NCBI GenBank assembly: GCA_963730005.1
Contig: CAVSPO010000028.1
Span: 1-64,000, forward strand
Source of the DNA: CAVSPO01 sp963730005
GTDB taxonomy: Bacteria; Actinomycetota; Actinomycetes; Propionibacteriales; Propionibacteriaceae
Reading direction: 5' to 3'
Length of the DNA: 64,000 nt
Shown one piece after another: positions 9,062 through 16,676 of this stretch; positions within the stretch are counted from its first letter, which is position 1, and every line of letters begins with the position of its first letter. The notes under the pieces are model-generated. The model worked only from the letters and a program-made list of their open reading frames with translations. It was not told where the DNA came from and made no database searches. Made by a program: the position numbers and the translations under genes.

Positions 9062-10801
9062 TCACCCGCGCGGCCCCCGACCACCACCCGGGCCACCGCC
9101 CATGCCGCCGCCCGTGCCCTGCCCAGCCGTGGCCTGCACGCTGGCCGACCCTGCCGCCACGGTGTACTGCTGGCCGGATTCGATCTCGCCCGAGCTGTAC
9201 ACCACGTTGGCGAATGTCTTGGGCGGGGTGAACTCGGCCAGCACCGTCGTCCCGCTGAGGATGCGCACCGTGGTGCCCGCCTGCCCCGTGACGGCCGCCT
9301 GCACCCAGCCTTGGGTGGACGCCGCATCCGGCGCCTCAGCCATCCCGGCCGAGCCGGCCGCGAACAGGCTGCCGCCACTGATGGTGAAGGTGCCGTTGAC
9401 GTCCAGCGCGCCGTTGCCGTTGTTCGTCGGCCCGTAGACGACCACGCTGCCGCCGGTGATCGTCGCCGAACCGTTGGAGTCGAACCCGTCTCCCCCGGCG
9501 TCGATGGTCAGGACGCCGCCGGACACGGCCAGCGTGCCGGGCGCCACCGCGTTGCCGCCACCGCCGGTCGCCGTCGACAGATTGACCCCGTCGTCGGAGG
9601 ACACCACGCTCACGTCACCGCCACTCAACGTGATGGCCGCACCCTCGATGCCCTCGTAGGAACCGGTGACGTCGACACTGCCCGCGGAGATCGTGACGCT
9701 GGCCTCGCCGTGCACGCCGTCGTCACCGCTTGCTGCGGACACCTCACCCCCCGTGATCGAGACGACCGAGTTGGAGTGCAGTGCATCGTCGGCCGAGTCG
9801 ACCTTGACGGTGCCCCCGCCGACCACGAGGTTGGTGCCGGCCTTCAGGCCCTTCGCCGAGGCGTCCGCTGCCACCTGGCGGCTTGATCCCCCACCGGTGC
9901 TGCCGGTGATCGCGCCACCCGTGACGATGACATCGCTGCTGGCTGCCAGACCGTCCCCGCCTGCGGTGAAGGACACGCTGCCGCCCTGGACCACGATCCA
10001 GCCCGAGTCGGCGTCGGTCTCGTTGTCGGACTTCAGGGCGTCCCCTCCGGCGGTCACGTCGAGCGTGCCGCCGGACACCAGCAGGTGGTCCTTGCCCCGG
10101 ATGCCGTCATCGGCGGCCTCGATCGTGATGGTGCCCCCGGCGACCACGACGCCGTCCTTGGAGGCGATCCCGTCCAGGCCGGGCGCGGTGACGCTCAGCG
10201 CCCCCTGCCCGCCAATGGTCAGGTCGGCCATCGAGAACAGCACCGCGTTGGGCGCGTCCTGGCTTGTGGTGTCGGCGAAGGCGGACGGCCCGGTGAGGCT
10301 GTTCCGGGTGCCGTCGGCCAGCACCACGATCGCTTCGTCGGCTGCGGTGATCGCGATGGCGGCGCCGGTGGCCGACGCGATGTTGGCGTCGCTGAGCACG
10401 ATCTGCACGTCGCCCTTCGCCGGCGAGGCCACCACCACCTGCCCCGCCAGGCTGCCAGTGAGGACGTAGGTCCCGGGCGACGTGATGGTGACGGTGTTGG
10501 CGTCGACGGTGACCCCGGCCCCCGACGCGGTGGCGGTCGAGCCATTGAGCGTGACGGTGACCGCGGAAGCGGCATCCCAGGTGGTGTCGCCGGCCTGGGC
10601 GGTGGAGTTGTCGGCCATCGCCTGCTCTGCGGTGATGCCACTGGTGCCGGCCACCACGACTGCGGTGCCGATGGCCGACGTCGCCGAGCCTGCGCCGGTG
10701 CTGGTGGCGGGGCCCATGGCCGTGCAGCCCGTCAGGGTCACGGCAACGGCCAGGGCAGCCAGGGAGGCCAACGAGGTCAGAATGCGGGGTGAATGGTTCA
10801 T
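9062..10801 (-). CDS. Beta-helix lipoprotein, Cthe_2159-like carbohydrate-binding domain (DUF4353)
   Basis: This is a 579-residue surface lipoprotein. The signal peptide ends in LTGC (cysteine at about residue 26). The body is a run of short repeats of the type VSGGTLDVTAGGD and ITGGEVSAASGDDG that build a right-handed parallel beta-helix, with many Asp residues at turns that may bind calcium. The C-terminus is a Gly-rich tail. Members of this family bind acidic polysaccharides in Clostridium thermocellum. The gene follows the VTC-domain and DUF4956 genes on the same strand after about 90 bases, an association seen in other bacteria. The polymer it handles here is unknown. Confidence 0.78.
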   Translation of the reverse strand: MNHSPRILTSLASLAALAVAVTLTGCTAMGPATSTGAGSATSAIGTAVVVAGTSGITAEQAMADNSTAQAGDTTWDAASAVTVTLNGSTATASGAGVTVDANTVTITSPGTYVLTGSLAGQVVVASPAKGDVQIVLSDANIASATGAAIAITAADEAIVVLADGTRNSLTGPSAFADTTSQDAPNAVLFSMADLTIGGQGALSVTAPGLDGIASKDGVVVAGGTITIEAADDGIRGKDHLLVSGGTLDVTAGGDALKSDNETDADSGWIVVQGGSVSFTAGGDGLAASSDVIVTGGAITGSTGGGSSRQVAADASAKGLKAGTNLVVGGGTVKVDSADDALHSNSVVSITGGEVSAASGDDGVHGEASVTISAGSVDVTGSYEGIEGAAITLSGGDVSVVSSDDGVNLSTATGGGGNAVAPGTLAVSGGVLTIDAGGDGFDSNGSATITGGSVVVYGPTNNGNGALDVNGTFTISGGSLFAAGSAGMAEAPDAASTQGWVQAAVTGQAGTTVRILSGTTVLAEFTPPKTFANVVYSSGEIESGQQYTVAAGSASVQATAGQGTGGGMGGGPGGGRGPRG

Positions 10802-10891
10802 GGCACAGTGCCTTTCGGTGCTGATGATCAGGTGCGCGGGTCGGGCGAAGAGGTCAGGCGAAGAGGTCAGGCGAAGAGGTCGGCGAAACGG

Positions 10892-11695
10892 TCAGTTGGA
10901 TTCAGGGGCCAGACGGGTGAGAAGCCGATGCCAACGGTTGTGCGGCAGGTTGGGGTGCAGCGCGGCCAGGCCGACGGCGTACTTGGAGATCCGCTGCGGC
11001 CGGTGGCCGTGACGCCAGAGCAGGCGGTCGAGCTCCGAGGGGGTGCCTGCCGACTTGGTCTCGAACACGACCCGGTCACCGAACCCCATCCAGGCCCCCG
11101 TTTCCGGGGCCGTCCAGACCAATCCCAGGTCGAGCGTCGCCCGGGTGCCGGACCCCAACAACAACGTGCTGCGGCGGTAAGTCGTGACCAGCGCTGGTGC
11201 CAGGGTCGAGGCGTCCAGCACGACCCCGCAGCTGCGCAACGAAGTCTCGACGAAATCACGGCCCGCGGTTTCGAGCTCCATCGGGTCGAGCCGCATCGGG
11301 TCGTGCCACGGGATGCGTTCCTTCACCGTGGTCGTCCTCCGACGGGTCTTGACCTCCAGGAAGTCGCCGCCGGTTTCGTAGCTGCGGGTCCGCACCTTCC
11401 AGCGGCGCCGCCGGCGGTGTGCGGCGTCCAGGTAGGACGTCAGGGCAGGGGTGTCCAGATAGGTCGAGGTGTAGCCGACGCTGCGCTGCCCCTCGATCTC
11501 AAGCGCCCGGGTGTGCCGCGGGAGCTGGCACCACAGCTCGTCCAGGTCGCTGGTGGTCAGCACGTACTTGCGGTCGACGCGGGTCAGCAGGGCGGCCGAC
11601 GCGGTGATCTCACCGAGCGAAACGGCCGGCAGCGCGTCAAGCCCGGACAAGGCCTGCCCGGACGCGGTGTGCCCGGTCATGGTGAGCCCCGTCAT
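10892..11695 (-). CDS. VTC-domain (polyphosphate polymerase-like) protein
   Basis: The 267-residue protein has the tunnel-domain pattern of VTC polyphosphate polymerases and CYTH-like enzymes. Basic and acidic residues line the tunnel in TRVDRKYVL, KVRTRSY, FLEVKTRR, KERIPW and the C-terminal SKYAVG motif. ATG at 11695 overlaps the stop of the DUF4956 gene by ATGA, so the two are translationally coupled. Some bacterial members lie with DUF4956 and spore-coat or beta-helix proteins and may not make polyphosphate. I therefore call the domain, not the reaction. It probably acts at the membrane with its DUF4956 partner. Confidence 0.8.
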   Translation of the reverse strand: MTGLTMTGHTASGQALSGLDALPAVSLGEITASAALLTRVDRKYVLTTSDLDELWCQLPRHTRALEIEGQRSVGYTSTYLDTPALTSYLDAAHRRRRRWKVRTRSYETGGDFLEVKTRRRTTTVKERIPWHDPMRLDPMELETAGRDFVETSLRSCGVVLDASTLAPALVTTYRRSTLLLGSGTRATLDLGLVWTAPETGAWMGFGDRVVFETKSAGTPSELDRLLWRHGHRPQRISKYAVGLAALHPNLPHNRWHRLLTRLAPESN

Positions 11696-12297
11696 CGTGC
11701 GGCCTGCTTGTCGTACTCGGTCCTGCCCTCGGGAGTCCCCACCGCAGTGGCCGCCGTGCCCTCCCGGAATCTGACGTCCACGGTCATCGTGTCGTTGACC
11801 AGGTCGAGCTTGATCGTCTGGGCCCCCAGGACGCGCACGCCCAGCCGGGTCTCCAGAGTGGCCAGCAGCATTTCCTGGTCGATGATCGCACGATCCAGCA
11901 CCAGCAGCTGCCGGCAGTAGCCGCGCAGCACCGAGGGATGGTCGGCCACGAACAAGGTCGCGACCAGGCAAAACATCAGGAGCGCCGACGTCGTGATGTC
12001 ACCCCCGAGCCCGCCGATCAATCCCAGCGCCAGGGCTGCGAAGTAGTACGCGATCTCGTGCTGGGACAGCTCGTCGGAGCGCAACCGGATGATCGACAGC
12101 ACCCCGAACAGGCCCAGGCCCAGGCCGGCACCCACCGAGGTGGACAGCAACACCGAGCTGACCGCCAGCACCCCCAGGTTGACGCCGATGTAGGCCACCA
12201 CCAGGTCGCGGCGGCGATGCCGTGGGAAATAGACGCCGACAGCCAGCGCGAGGATCGCGACGACGTCGAGGGCGAGAAGCAGGGCGGTTGCAGCCAT
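11692..12297 (-). CDS. DUF4956 membrane protein
   Basis: This 201-residue integral membrane protein has about four helices (residues 5-25, 32-55, 58-70 and 85-115) followed by a soluble C-terminal domain of about 80 residues. The motif FGVLSIIRLRSDELSQHE is the hallmark of DUF4956. Family members sit beside VTC-domain proteins, as here, where the downstream gene overlaps by four bases. It may anchor the VTC protein or transport its product. It is the first gene of the three-gene operon; the 195-base gap upstream contains the terminator of the copper-chaperone-like gene. Confidence 0.75.
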   Translation of the reverse strand: MAATALLLALDVVAILALAVGVYFPRHRRRDLVVAYIGVNLGVLAVSSVLLSTSVGAGLGLGLFGVLSIIRLRSDELSQHEIAYYFAALALGLIGGLGGDITTSALLMFCLVATLFVADHPSVLRGYCRQLLVLDRAIIDQEMLLATLETRLGVRVLGAQTIKLDLVNDTMTVDVRFREGTAATAVGTPEGRTEYDKQAAR

Positions 12298-12421
12298 CAG
12301 AGGCTCCCATCGGTTGCGGAATCAGGTTGTTGAGACCATTCCGCCGGAGCCCGCTGTGCGGTTCCTGTGACGCCCCCCGTCGCTGCCTGTGAAGGCGATG
12401 AACACCCGTCCGGGCGCAGCA

Positions 12422-12455
12422 AGAGCCCCGGAGACTGGGCAGTCCCCGGGGCTCT
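12422..12455 (-). terminator. Hairpin terminator after the HMA gene
   Basis: A perfect 10-bp stem (AGAGCCCCGG with CCGGGGCTCT) encloses a 14-base loop about 40 bases past the HMA gene stop. The T-run is poor, as is common in high-GC actinobacteria. It separates the HMA gene from the DUF4956 operon. Confidence 0.6.
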
Positions 12456-12492
12456 GTCGGCTCCTGAAGCGGGTGGGATCAGCCACCCTGGG

Positions 12493-12726
12493 TCAGAACG
12501 CGGAGGCCTTCGCCTTGTAGCCCGCCTTCTCGACGGCCGCGACCAGGTCGGCGACGCTCTGCCGGGAGTCGTGGTCGATCTCGACGCGCGAGGAGGCGAA
12601 GTGCACGGTCACGTCCTGCACGCCGTCCAGCTTCTTCAGCTGCTTCTCGACCTTGGAAACGCACGACGGGCAGGTGAAGCCCTCGGCGCGAAGGATGGTG
12701 TGGGTGTTCTGGGCCTGGGTGGTCAT
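12493..12726 (-). CDS. Heavy-metal-associated (HMA) domain protein, CopZ-like chaperone
   Basis: This 77-residue cytoplasmic protein is a single ferredoxin-like HMA domain. The metal site is TCPSC (residues 19-23), a variant of MTCxxC. The rest, from VSKVEKQLKKLDGVQDVTV to VAAVEKAGYKA, follows the chaperone pattern. It probably delivers a soft metal to a P1B ATPase. The ATPase encoded at 13753-15618 lacks an N-terminal HMA domain, and both genes have the same inverted repeat at the same distance from a -10-like element, so they are likely coregulated partners. Copper is the usual ligand, but TCPSC and the CPG ATPase leave zinc or another metal open. Confidence 0.82.
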   Translation of the reverse strand: MTTQAQNTHTILRAEGFTCPSCVSKVEKQLKKLDGVQDVTVHFASSRVEIDHDSRQSVADLVAAVEKAGYKAKASAF

Positions 12727-12778
12727 CTGATGGTTTCCTTCCGAACGTTCTTGCCGGTTTCAACGGCCATCGACATCG

Positions 12779-12821
12779 ACTATAGGCAGGGCAGCCAGCG
12801 GGGTCCTTGACGCCGGTCAAG
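12779..12821 (-). promoter_or_regulatory. Promoter and operator of the HMA gene
   Basis: An inverted repeat CTTGAC-N4-GTCAAG lies at 12806-12821, overlapping the stop of the oxidoreductase gene. A -10-like TATAGT is at 12784-12779 on the minus strand, 21 bases further on. The same repeat at the same 21-base distance from TATGTT precedes the P1B ATPase. No good -35 hexamer is present at normal spacing, which suggests an activator of the MerR or similar type. The regulator gene is not in the window. Confidence 0.55.
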
Positions 12822-13722
12822 CGACCTCGATGACGGTCTTTCCGGTCGCGTGCCCCGACTCGACCAGGGCGAGCGCCTCGGCGGCCCGCTCCAGCGGGAA
12901 CGTGGCGGTCACCCGCGGATCGACCAGCCCGTAGGACACCACACCGGTGATCTTCTCCAGCGCTTCGGGGTCATGAGCGCGCGTGACACCACCCAGCTGT
13001 GTAACGCTGAAGTCCGCCGTCGACACCACGTGATCAGGGGACTTCGCCAACGGTGCCGCCCCGCGCAGCGTGTCACCACCCACGAGGTCGACGACCAGGT
13101 CGACGCCGTCGGGCGCGAGCTCGCGAACCCGATCAGCAAAGCCCGCACCGGAGGCGACGAACGTCGCCCCGGTGGCCTCGACCAGCGCACGCTTGGCCTC
13201 GCTGGCAACGCCGATCGTCCTGAACTGGTGCACCTTGCCGATCTGCGCGGCCATCAGGCCGACGCCACCGCCAGCCCCGATGATCAGCATGCTCTGGCCG
13301 GGCTCGAGCTCGATCTGGTGGGTGACGTCATAGGCAGCCGTTCCAGCGACCGGGAGTGCTGCGGCGACCGTGAAGCTCACGTTGTCTGGCTTCGCCACCG
13401 CCTGGGCGGCCTTGACGATGGTGTGCTCGGCGAACCCCCCGTTGCCCAGTGGCACGTTTGCGAGCACCGCGTCACCGACCGCGAAGCCCTCGACGTCGTC
13501 GCCGACGGCCTTGACCACGCCGGCGGCCTCCAGGCCGAGGCCAGCGGGCAGCGGGAAATCGGTGCCGAACTGCCCGGCGCGGAACTTCCAGTCAGCGGGG
13601 TTGACCCCGGCCGCCTTGACCTCGAGCAGCAGCTCGCCCGGCCCGGGCTGGGGGATCTCCCGATCCTGCAACTCCTGGCACTCGGGGCCGCCCCACGCGG
13701 TGCAGACGAAAACCTTGGACAT
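12817..13722 (-). CDS. NADP-dependent zinc-free alcohol dehydrogenase / quinone oxidoreductase
   Basis: The 301-residue medium-chain reductase resembles quinone oxidoreductases (QOR/CrpA-like). The GroES-like N-terminal domain contains AAGVNPADWKFRAGQ, and the NADP-binding Rossmann domain contains GAGGGVGLMAAQIGK (residues about 150-164). The zinc-ligand cysteines of true alcohol dehydrogenases are absent. ATG at 13722 is preceded by GGAAG. It lies 30 bases downstream of the P1B ATPase on the same strand and is likely in its operon, so it may help with redox stress caused by metals. The substrate is not predictable. Confidence 0.82.
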   Translation of the reverse strand: MSKVFVCTAWGGPECQELQDREIPQPGPGELLLEVKAAGVNPADWKFRAGQFGTDFPLPAGLGLEAAGVVKAVGDDVEGFAVGDAVLANVPLGNGGFAEHTIVKAAQAVAKPDNVSFTVAAALPVAGTAAYDVTHQIELEPGQSMLIIGAGGGVGLMAAQIGKVHQFRTIGVASEAKRALVEATGATFVASGAGFADRVRELAPDGVDLVVDLVGGDTLRGAAPLAKSPDHVVSTADFSVTQLGGVTRAHDPEALEKITGVVSYGLVDPRVTATFPLERAAEALALVESGHATGKTVIEVA

Positions 13723-13752
13723 GTGCTTCTTCCTTCCCTTGACGGATTCTGA

Positions 13753-15618
13753 CTACTTCGGTTGGGCGCGCAGCAGGCGCATGGCGTTGATGATCACTGC
13801 GAGCACCGAGAACTCGTGCACCAGCATGCCGACCGCCATGGTGACGCCGCCGAGCAGTACGCCGGCCAGCAGCACGGCCACGGTGACAAGGGCGATCACG
13901 ATGTTCTGGCGCATGTTGGCCACGGTGCGCCGCGCCAGCCGGACCGCCTGTGGCAGCTTCAGCAGGTCGTCCTTCATCAGGGCGATGTCGGCCGTTTCGA
14001 TGGCGACGCCGGTGCCCGCGGCCCCCATCGCGACGCCGATGTCGGCCGTGGCCAGAGCCGGCGCGTCGTTCACGCCGTCACCGACCATGGCCACCACATG
14101 GCCCTGACGCTGCAGCTGGGTGACGATGTCCAGCTTGTCCTCGGGGAGCAGCCCGGCGTGGATCTCGTCGACACCCACCTGGGCGCCGACAGCCTCGGCG
14201 ACGCGCTGGTTGTCGCCGGTCAGCATGACGACCTTCCGGACGCCGTTGCCGTGCAGGCGGCGCACCATCTCGGCGGCGTCCTGCCGGATGGTGTCCGCCA
14301 CGGCGACCACACCGATCAGGTCCTGGTCGCGGGCGATCACCATCGGGGTGCGCCCGGCGGCGGCGAGCTCGTCGACGACGCCGGCAGCGCCGCGGATGTC
14401 GATGCCCTGGTCGGTCAGCAGCTTGAGGTTGCCGACGAGCACCCGATGGCCGTCCAGCGTCGCGATGATGCCCTTGCCGGGGACCGGCTGGGTGTGGGTG
14501 GGCAGGCCTGTCACGTCGAGGTTCGCCTCTGTCGCGGCTTCGATGATCGGCCTGGCCAGCGGATGCTCCGAGCCCGCCTCGGCACGAGCGGCCATCAGGA
14601 GCACCTCGTCCCGGCCCACCGTGTCGTTGAGGACGACGACGTCGGTGAGCCTGGGCTTGCCCTGGGTGAGGGTGCCGGTCTTGTCGAGCGCGACCGCCGA
14701 GATCCGCGCCGAGGTCTCCAGGAACTCGCCGCCCTTGATCAGGATGCCGTCGCGGGCGCCCCGTCCGATACCGGCCACGATCGACACCGGGATCGAGATC
14801 ACCAGCGCGCCCGGGCAGCCGATCACCAGCAGTGTGAGGGCCAGGGTGACGTCGCGGGTGAGCAGGCCGACCACCAAGGCCAGCAGGATGATGCCCGGGG
14901 TGTACCAGCTGGCGAACCGGTCCATGAACTTCTGGGTCTTGGCCTTGGCGTCCTGTGCCTCCTCGACGCGGTGGATGATGCGGGCCAGCGTGGTGTCGGC
15001 GCCCACCCCGACGGCCTGCACCTGCAGGAACCCGCCATTGGAGATGGTGCCGGCGAACACCTGATCGCCGACGGCCTTCTCGACCGGGATCGACTCGCCG
15101 GTGATGGACGCCTCGTCCAGCGCCCCCGTGCCACCGATGACGACGCCGTCAACCGGCACCTTGCTGCCGTTCTTCACCAGCACGGTTTCCCCGGGGGTCA
15201 CCTCGGCCGCCCCGACCTCGACCTGCTGGCCGTCACGCAGCACGACGGCGACGTCGGGGGCGACCGCCACCAGTTCGGCCAGCGCCGACCGGGTCTTGTT
15301 GAGCGTCGCGTTCTCCAGCGCGTGGCCGATCGCGAACAGGAAGGTCACCGCGGCGGCCTCCCAGTACTCGCCGATGACCACTGCCCCGACCGACGCGATC
15401 GACACCAGCAGCTCGATGCTGACCACCTGCGCCAGCAGCGCGCGGACGGCCTTGACGACGATCGGCGTACCGGCCACGACGGCGGCAGCAACCATCAACA
15501 GATCGCCCGCCAGCGGCTGCCCCCCGGCACGTGACGTGATCCAGGACGCCATGATGAGCGCCCCCGAAATGACGGGAATCGCCCAACCGGAGTGCAGCCA
15601 GGCCCGGAACCTGTTCAT
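13753..15618 (-). CDS. Heavy-metal translocating P1B-type ATPase with CPG transport motif
   Basis: This 621-residue ATPase exports a metal ion across the cytoplasmic membrane. Motifs in order are TGES (actuator domain), CPG in the membrane helix (IGCPGALVIS), DKTGT (phosphorylation site), SEHPLA (the P1B-specific HP motif) and GDGVND. The transport motif is CPG instead of the usual CPC, SPC or CPH, and the last helix pair reads VHEFSVLAVIINAMRLL. There is no N-terminal HMA domain, so the stand-alone HMA protein at 12493 may load it. Its operator matches that of the HMA gene. Metal specificity cannot be assigned; the overall layout is nearest to Zn/Cd/Co-type pumps. Confidence 0.87.
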   Translation of the reverse strand: MNRFRAWLHSGWAIPVISGALIMASWITSRAGGQPLAGDLLMVAAAVVAGTPIVVKAVRALLAQVVSIELLVSIASVGAVVIGEYWEAAAVTFLFAIGHALENATLNKTRSALAELVAVAPDVAVVLRDGQQVEVGAAEVTPGETVLVKNGSKVPVDGVVIGGTGALDEASITGESIPVEKAVGDQVFAGTISNGGFLQVQAVGVGADTTLARIIHRVEEAQDAKAKTQKFMDRFASWYTPGIILLALVVGLLTRDVTLALTLLVIGCPGALVISIPVSIVAGIGRGARDGILIKGGEFLETSARISAVALDKTGTLTQGKPRLTDVVVLNDTVGRDEVLLMAARAEAGSEHPLARPIIEAATEANLDVTGLPTHTQPVPGKGIIATLDGHRVLVGNLKLLTDQGIDIRGAAGVVDELAAAGRTPMVIARDQDLIGVVAVADTIRQDAAEMVRRLHGNGVRKVVMLTGDNQRVAEAVGAQVGVDEIHAGLLPEDKLDIVTQLQRQGHVVAMVGDGVNDAPALATADIGVAMGAAGTGVAIETADIALMKDDLLKLPQAVRLARRTVANMRQNIVIALVTVAVLLAGVLLGGVTMAVGMLVHEFSVLAVIINAMRLLRAQPK

Positions 15619-15668
15619 CGGTCTTCTCCTTCTTCACAACTCGTCGCGCTGTCGCGCTGTCGAGTTCG

Positions 15669-15711
15669 AACATACGGAGTTCGGGCGTCGCAAGGCTTGA
15701 CGCGGGTCAAG
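15669..15711 (-). promoter_or_regulatory. Promoter and operator of the P1B ATPase operon
   Basis: The inverted repeat CTTGAC-N4-GTCAAG at 15696-15711 lies 21 bases upstream of TATGTT (15674-15669, minus strand). The ATPase start is about 50 bases further. The arrangement copies that in front of the HMA gene at 12779-12821. Confidence 0.55.
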
Positions 15712-15742
15712 CGGACACGACCATTCAACCAAACAAACAAAT

Positions 15743-15775
15743 CTGCCGGCCCACCTTGAGCAGGCGGGCCGGCAG
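15743..15775 (-). terminator. Rho-independent terminator of the GPGG-motif gene
   Basis: A 10-bp perfect stem CTGCCGGCCC / GGGCCGGCAG with a 13-base loop is followed on the minus strand by ATTTGTTTGTTTGG, a clear T-rich tract. It starts 23 bases past the stop of the 47-residue membrane protein gene. Confidence 0.8.
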
Positions 15776-15797
15776 AGGGAAGTTGGTCGGGAACCGA

Positions 15798-15941
15798 TCA
15801 GGTGAAGACGCTCACGCCGCCAGGGCCGACGAGCAGGCCGACCACGATGAGGACGATGCCCCACAGGAGCTGTTTCTTCAGAATTGCCCCGACACCAGAG
15901 ATGACCAATATCGCGGCGAGGATCCACAGAATCGTTGCCAT
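15798..15941 (-). CDS. GPGG-motif small membrane protein
   Basis: This 47-residue protein has two hydrophobic helices (ATILWILAAILVISGVGAI and LLWGIVLIVVGLLV) joined by LKKQ, then the GPGG motif near the C-terminus. Such small proteins are conserved across actinobacteria and their function is unknown. ATG at 15941 has AAGGAGAG seven bases upstream, which decides the start against a longer 85-residue reading. It is transcribed alone, with its own terminator at 15743. Confidence 0.8.
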   Translation of the reverse strand: MATILWILAAILVISGVGAILKKQLLWGIVLIVVGLLVGPGGVSVFT

Positions 15942-16084
15942 GTTCTCTCCTTGCTCATTACCCGGAGCTCGGACCGAGGCCCAGGACATCGGGTTCAGGT
16001 TGCGTATCCCGAGGGGTACGCCGTAAATCCACGCTAGCCCGTTGATCCTGCGCACGGAAGGGCTTCAGCGCGCGGCGAAAAGCC

Positions 16085-16147
16085 AACTTGGGTCCATGCG
16101 GTCGGGAATACCCCTATAGGCGATTCCCGACCAAATAGGCACAAGTT
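16085..16147. repeat. Dispersed 63-bp palindrome, copy 3
   Basis: The copy begins AACTTGGGTCC and ends GGCACAAGTT, with several mismatches between arms. Just right of it is GAGAACCTGACTC, which is similar to the right flank of copy 4. It lies in a 342-base gene-free stretch (15942-16283) between two divergent genes. That gap otherwise holds only the tandem repeats at 16201 and the upstream region of the small GPGG gene. Confidence 0.88.
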
Positions 16148-16200
16148 GAGAACCTGACTCGCCGATATCCGGCCGGGGTCAGGTGCGTGGGGTGGCTAAC

Positions 16201-16281
16201 ATGGGCGATTCCGACCCTCAGGAGCCCATGGGCGATTCCGACCCTCAGGAGCCCATGGGTCGATCCGACCCTCAGGAGATA
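16201..16281 (+). repeat. Three tandem 27-bp repeats, each carrying a ribosome site and an ATG
   Basis: The unit ATGGGCGATTCCGACCC plus TCAGGAGCCC occurs twice perfectly (16201-16227 and 16228-16254) and once changed (16255-16281). Each unit has CAGGAG just before the ATG of the next. Read in frame from 16201 the units encode a 28-residue peptide, MGDSDPQEP repeated three times with changes, which ends at a TGA (16285-16287) overlapping the GTG start of the next gene as GTGA. It may be a coupled leader peptide or an expanded translation-start region. Confidence 0.75.
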
Positions 16282-16283
16282 TT

Positions 16284-16649
16284 GTGAACCCGCTGGTCAG
16301 CACCCTCATCACCCTGGCGTTGGTCAGTTACACCATCGGGGTGTGGGGCGAGCGTCTGACGGGTCGACTCAAGTGGTGGCACCTGGTGTTCTTCGCGCTG
16401 GGGCTGACCTTCGACACCATCGGCACCGGCATGATGTTCGGGTTTGTCGGCGGTATGACGTTCGACGTGCACGGCATTTCCGGCCTGGTCGCCATCGTGC
16501 TCATGTTCATCCATGCAGCCTGGGCTCTGGTGGTCCTGCTCAGGAAGGACGAGAAAGCCCTCCTCAACTTCCACAAGTTCAGCGTGTTCGTGTGGGTGGT
16601 CTGGCTGATCCCCTACTTCAGCCCGATGGTCTTCGCGATCACCCAGTGA
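16284..16649 (+). CDS. HsmA-family (TIGR03987-type) four-helix membrane protein
   Basis: This 121-residue protein has four transmembrane helices (about residues 3-20, 32-55, 65-88 and 96-118). Conserved motifs such as LKWWHLVFFALGL, FDTIGTGMM, HGISGLVAIVLMFIHAAWA and NFHKFSVFVW contain several His residues that could bind metal or heme. The family is known as HsmA or TIGR03987 and its role is unclear. The GTG start overlaps the stop of the upstream repeat-encoded peptide, and CAGGAG of the third repeat serves as its ribosome site. Confidence 0.75.
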   Translation: MNPLVSTLITLALVSYTIGVWGERLTGRLKWWHLVFFALGLTFDTIGTGMMFGFVGGMTFDVHGISGLVAIVLMFIHAAWALVVLLRKDEKALLNFHKFSVFVWVVWLIPYFSPMVFAITQ

Positions 16650-16676
16650 ACGCGGGCCTTCTGCGAGGATTCCGCC

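Noticed and set aside
13762..15534. A 590-codon open frame opposite the P1B ATPase
   Set aside because: It is a His/Gln/Asp-rich shadow of a well-supported gene on the minus strand.
16201..16287. Annotating the 28-residue repeat peptide as a firm gene
   Set aside because: The ribosome site of the first ATG is weak and the repeats may act only as RNA or start-site elements, so it is kept as a repeat feature.
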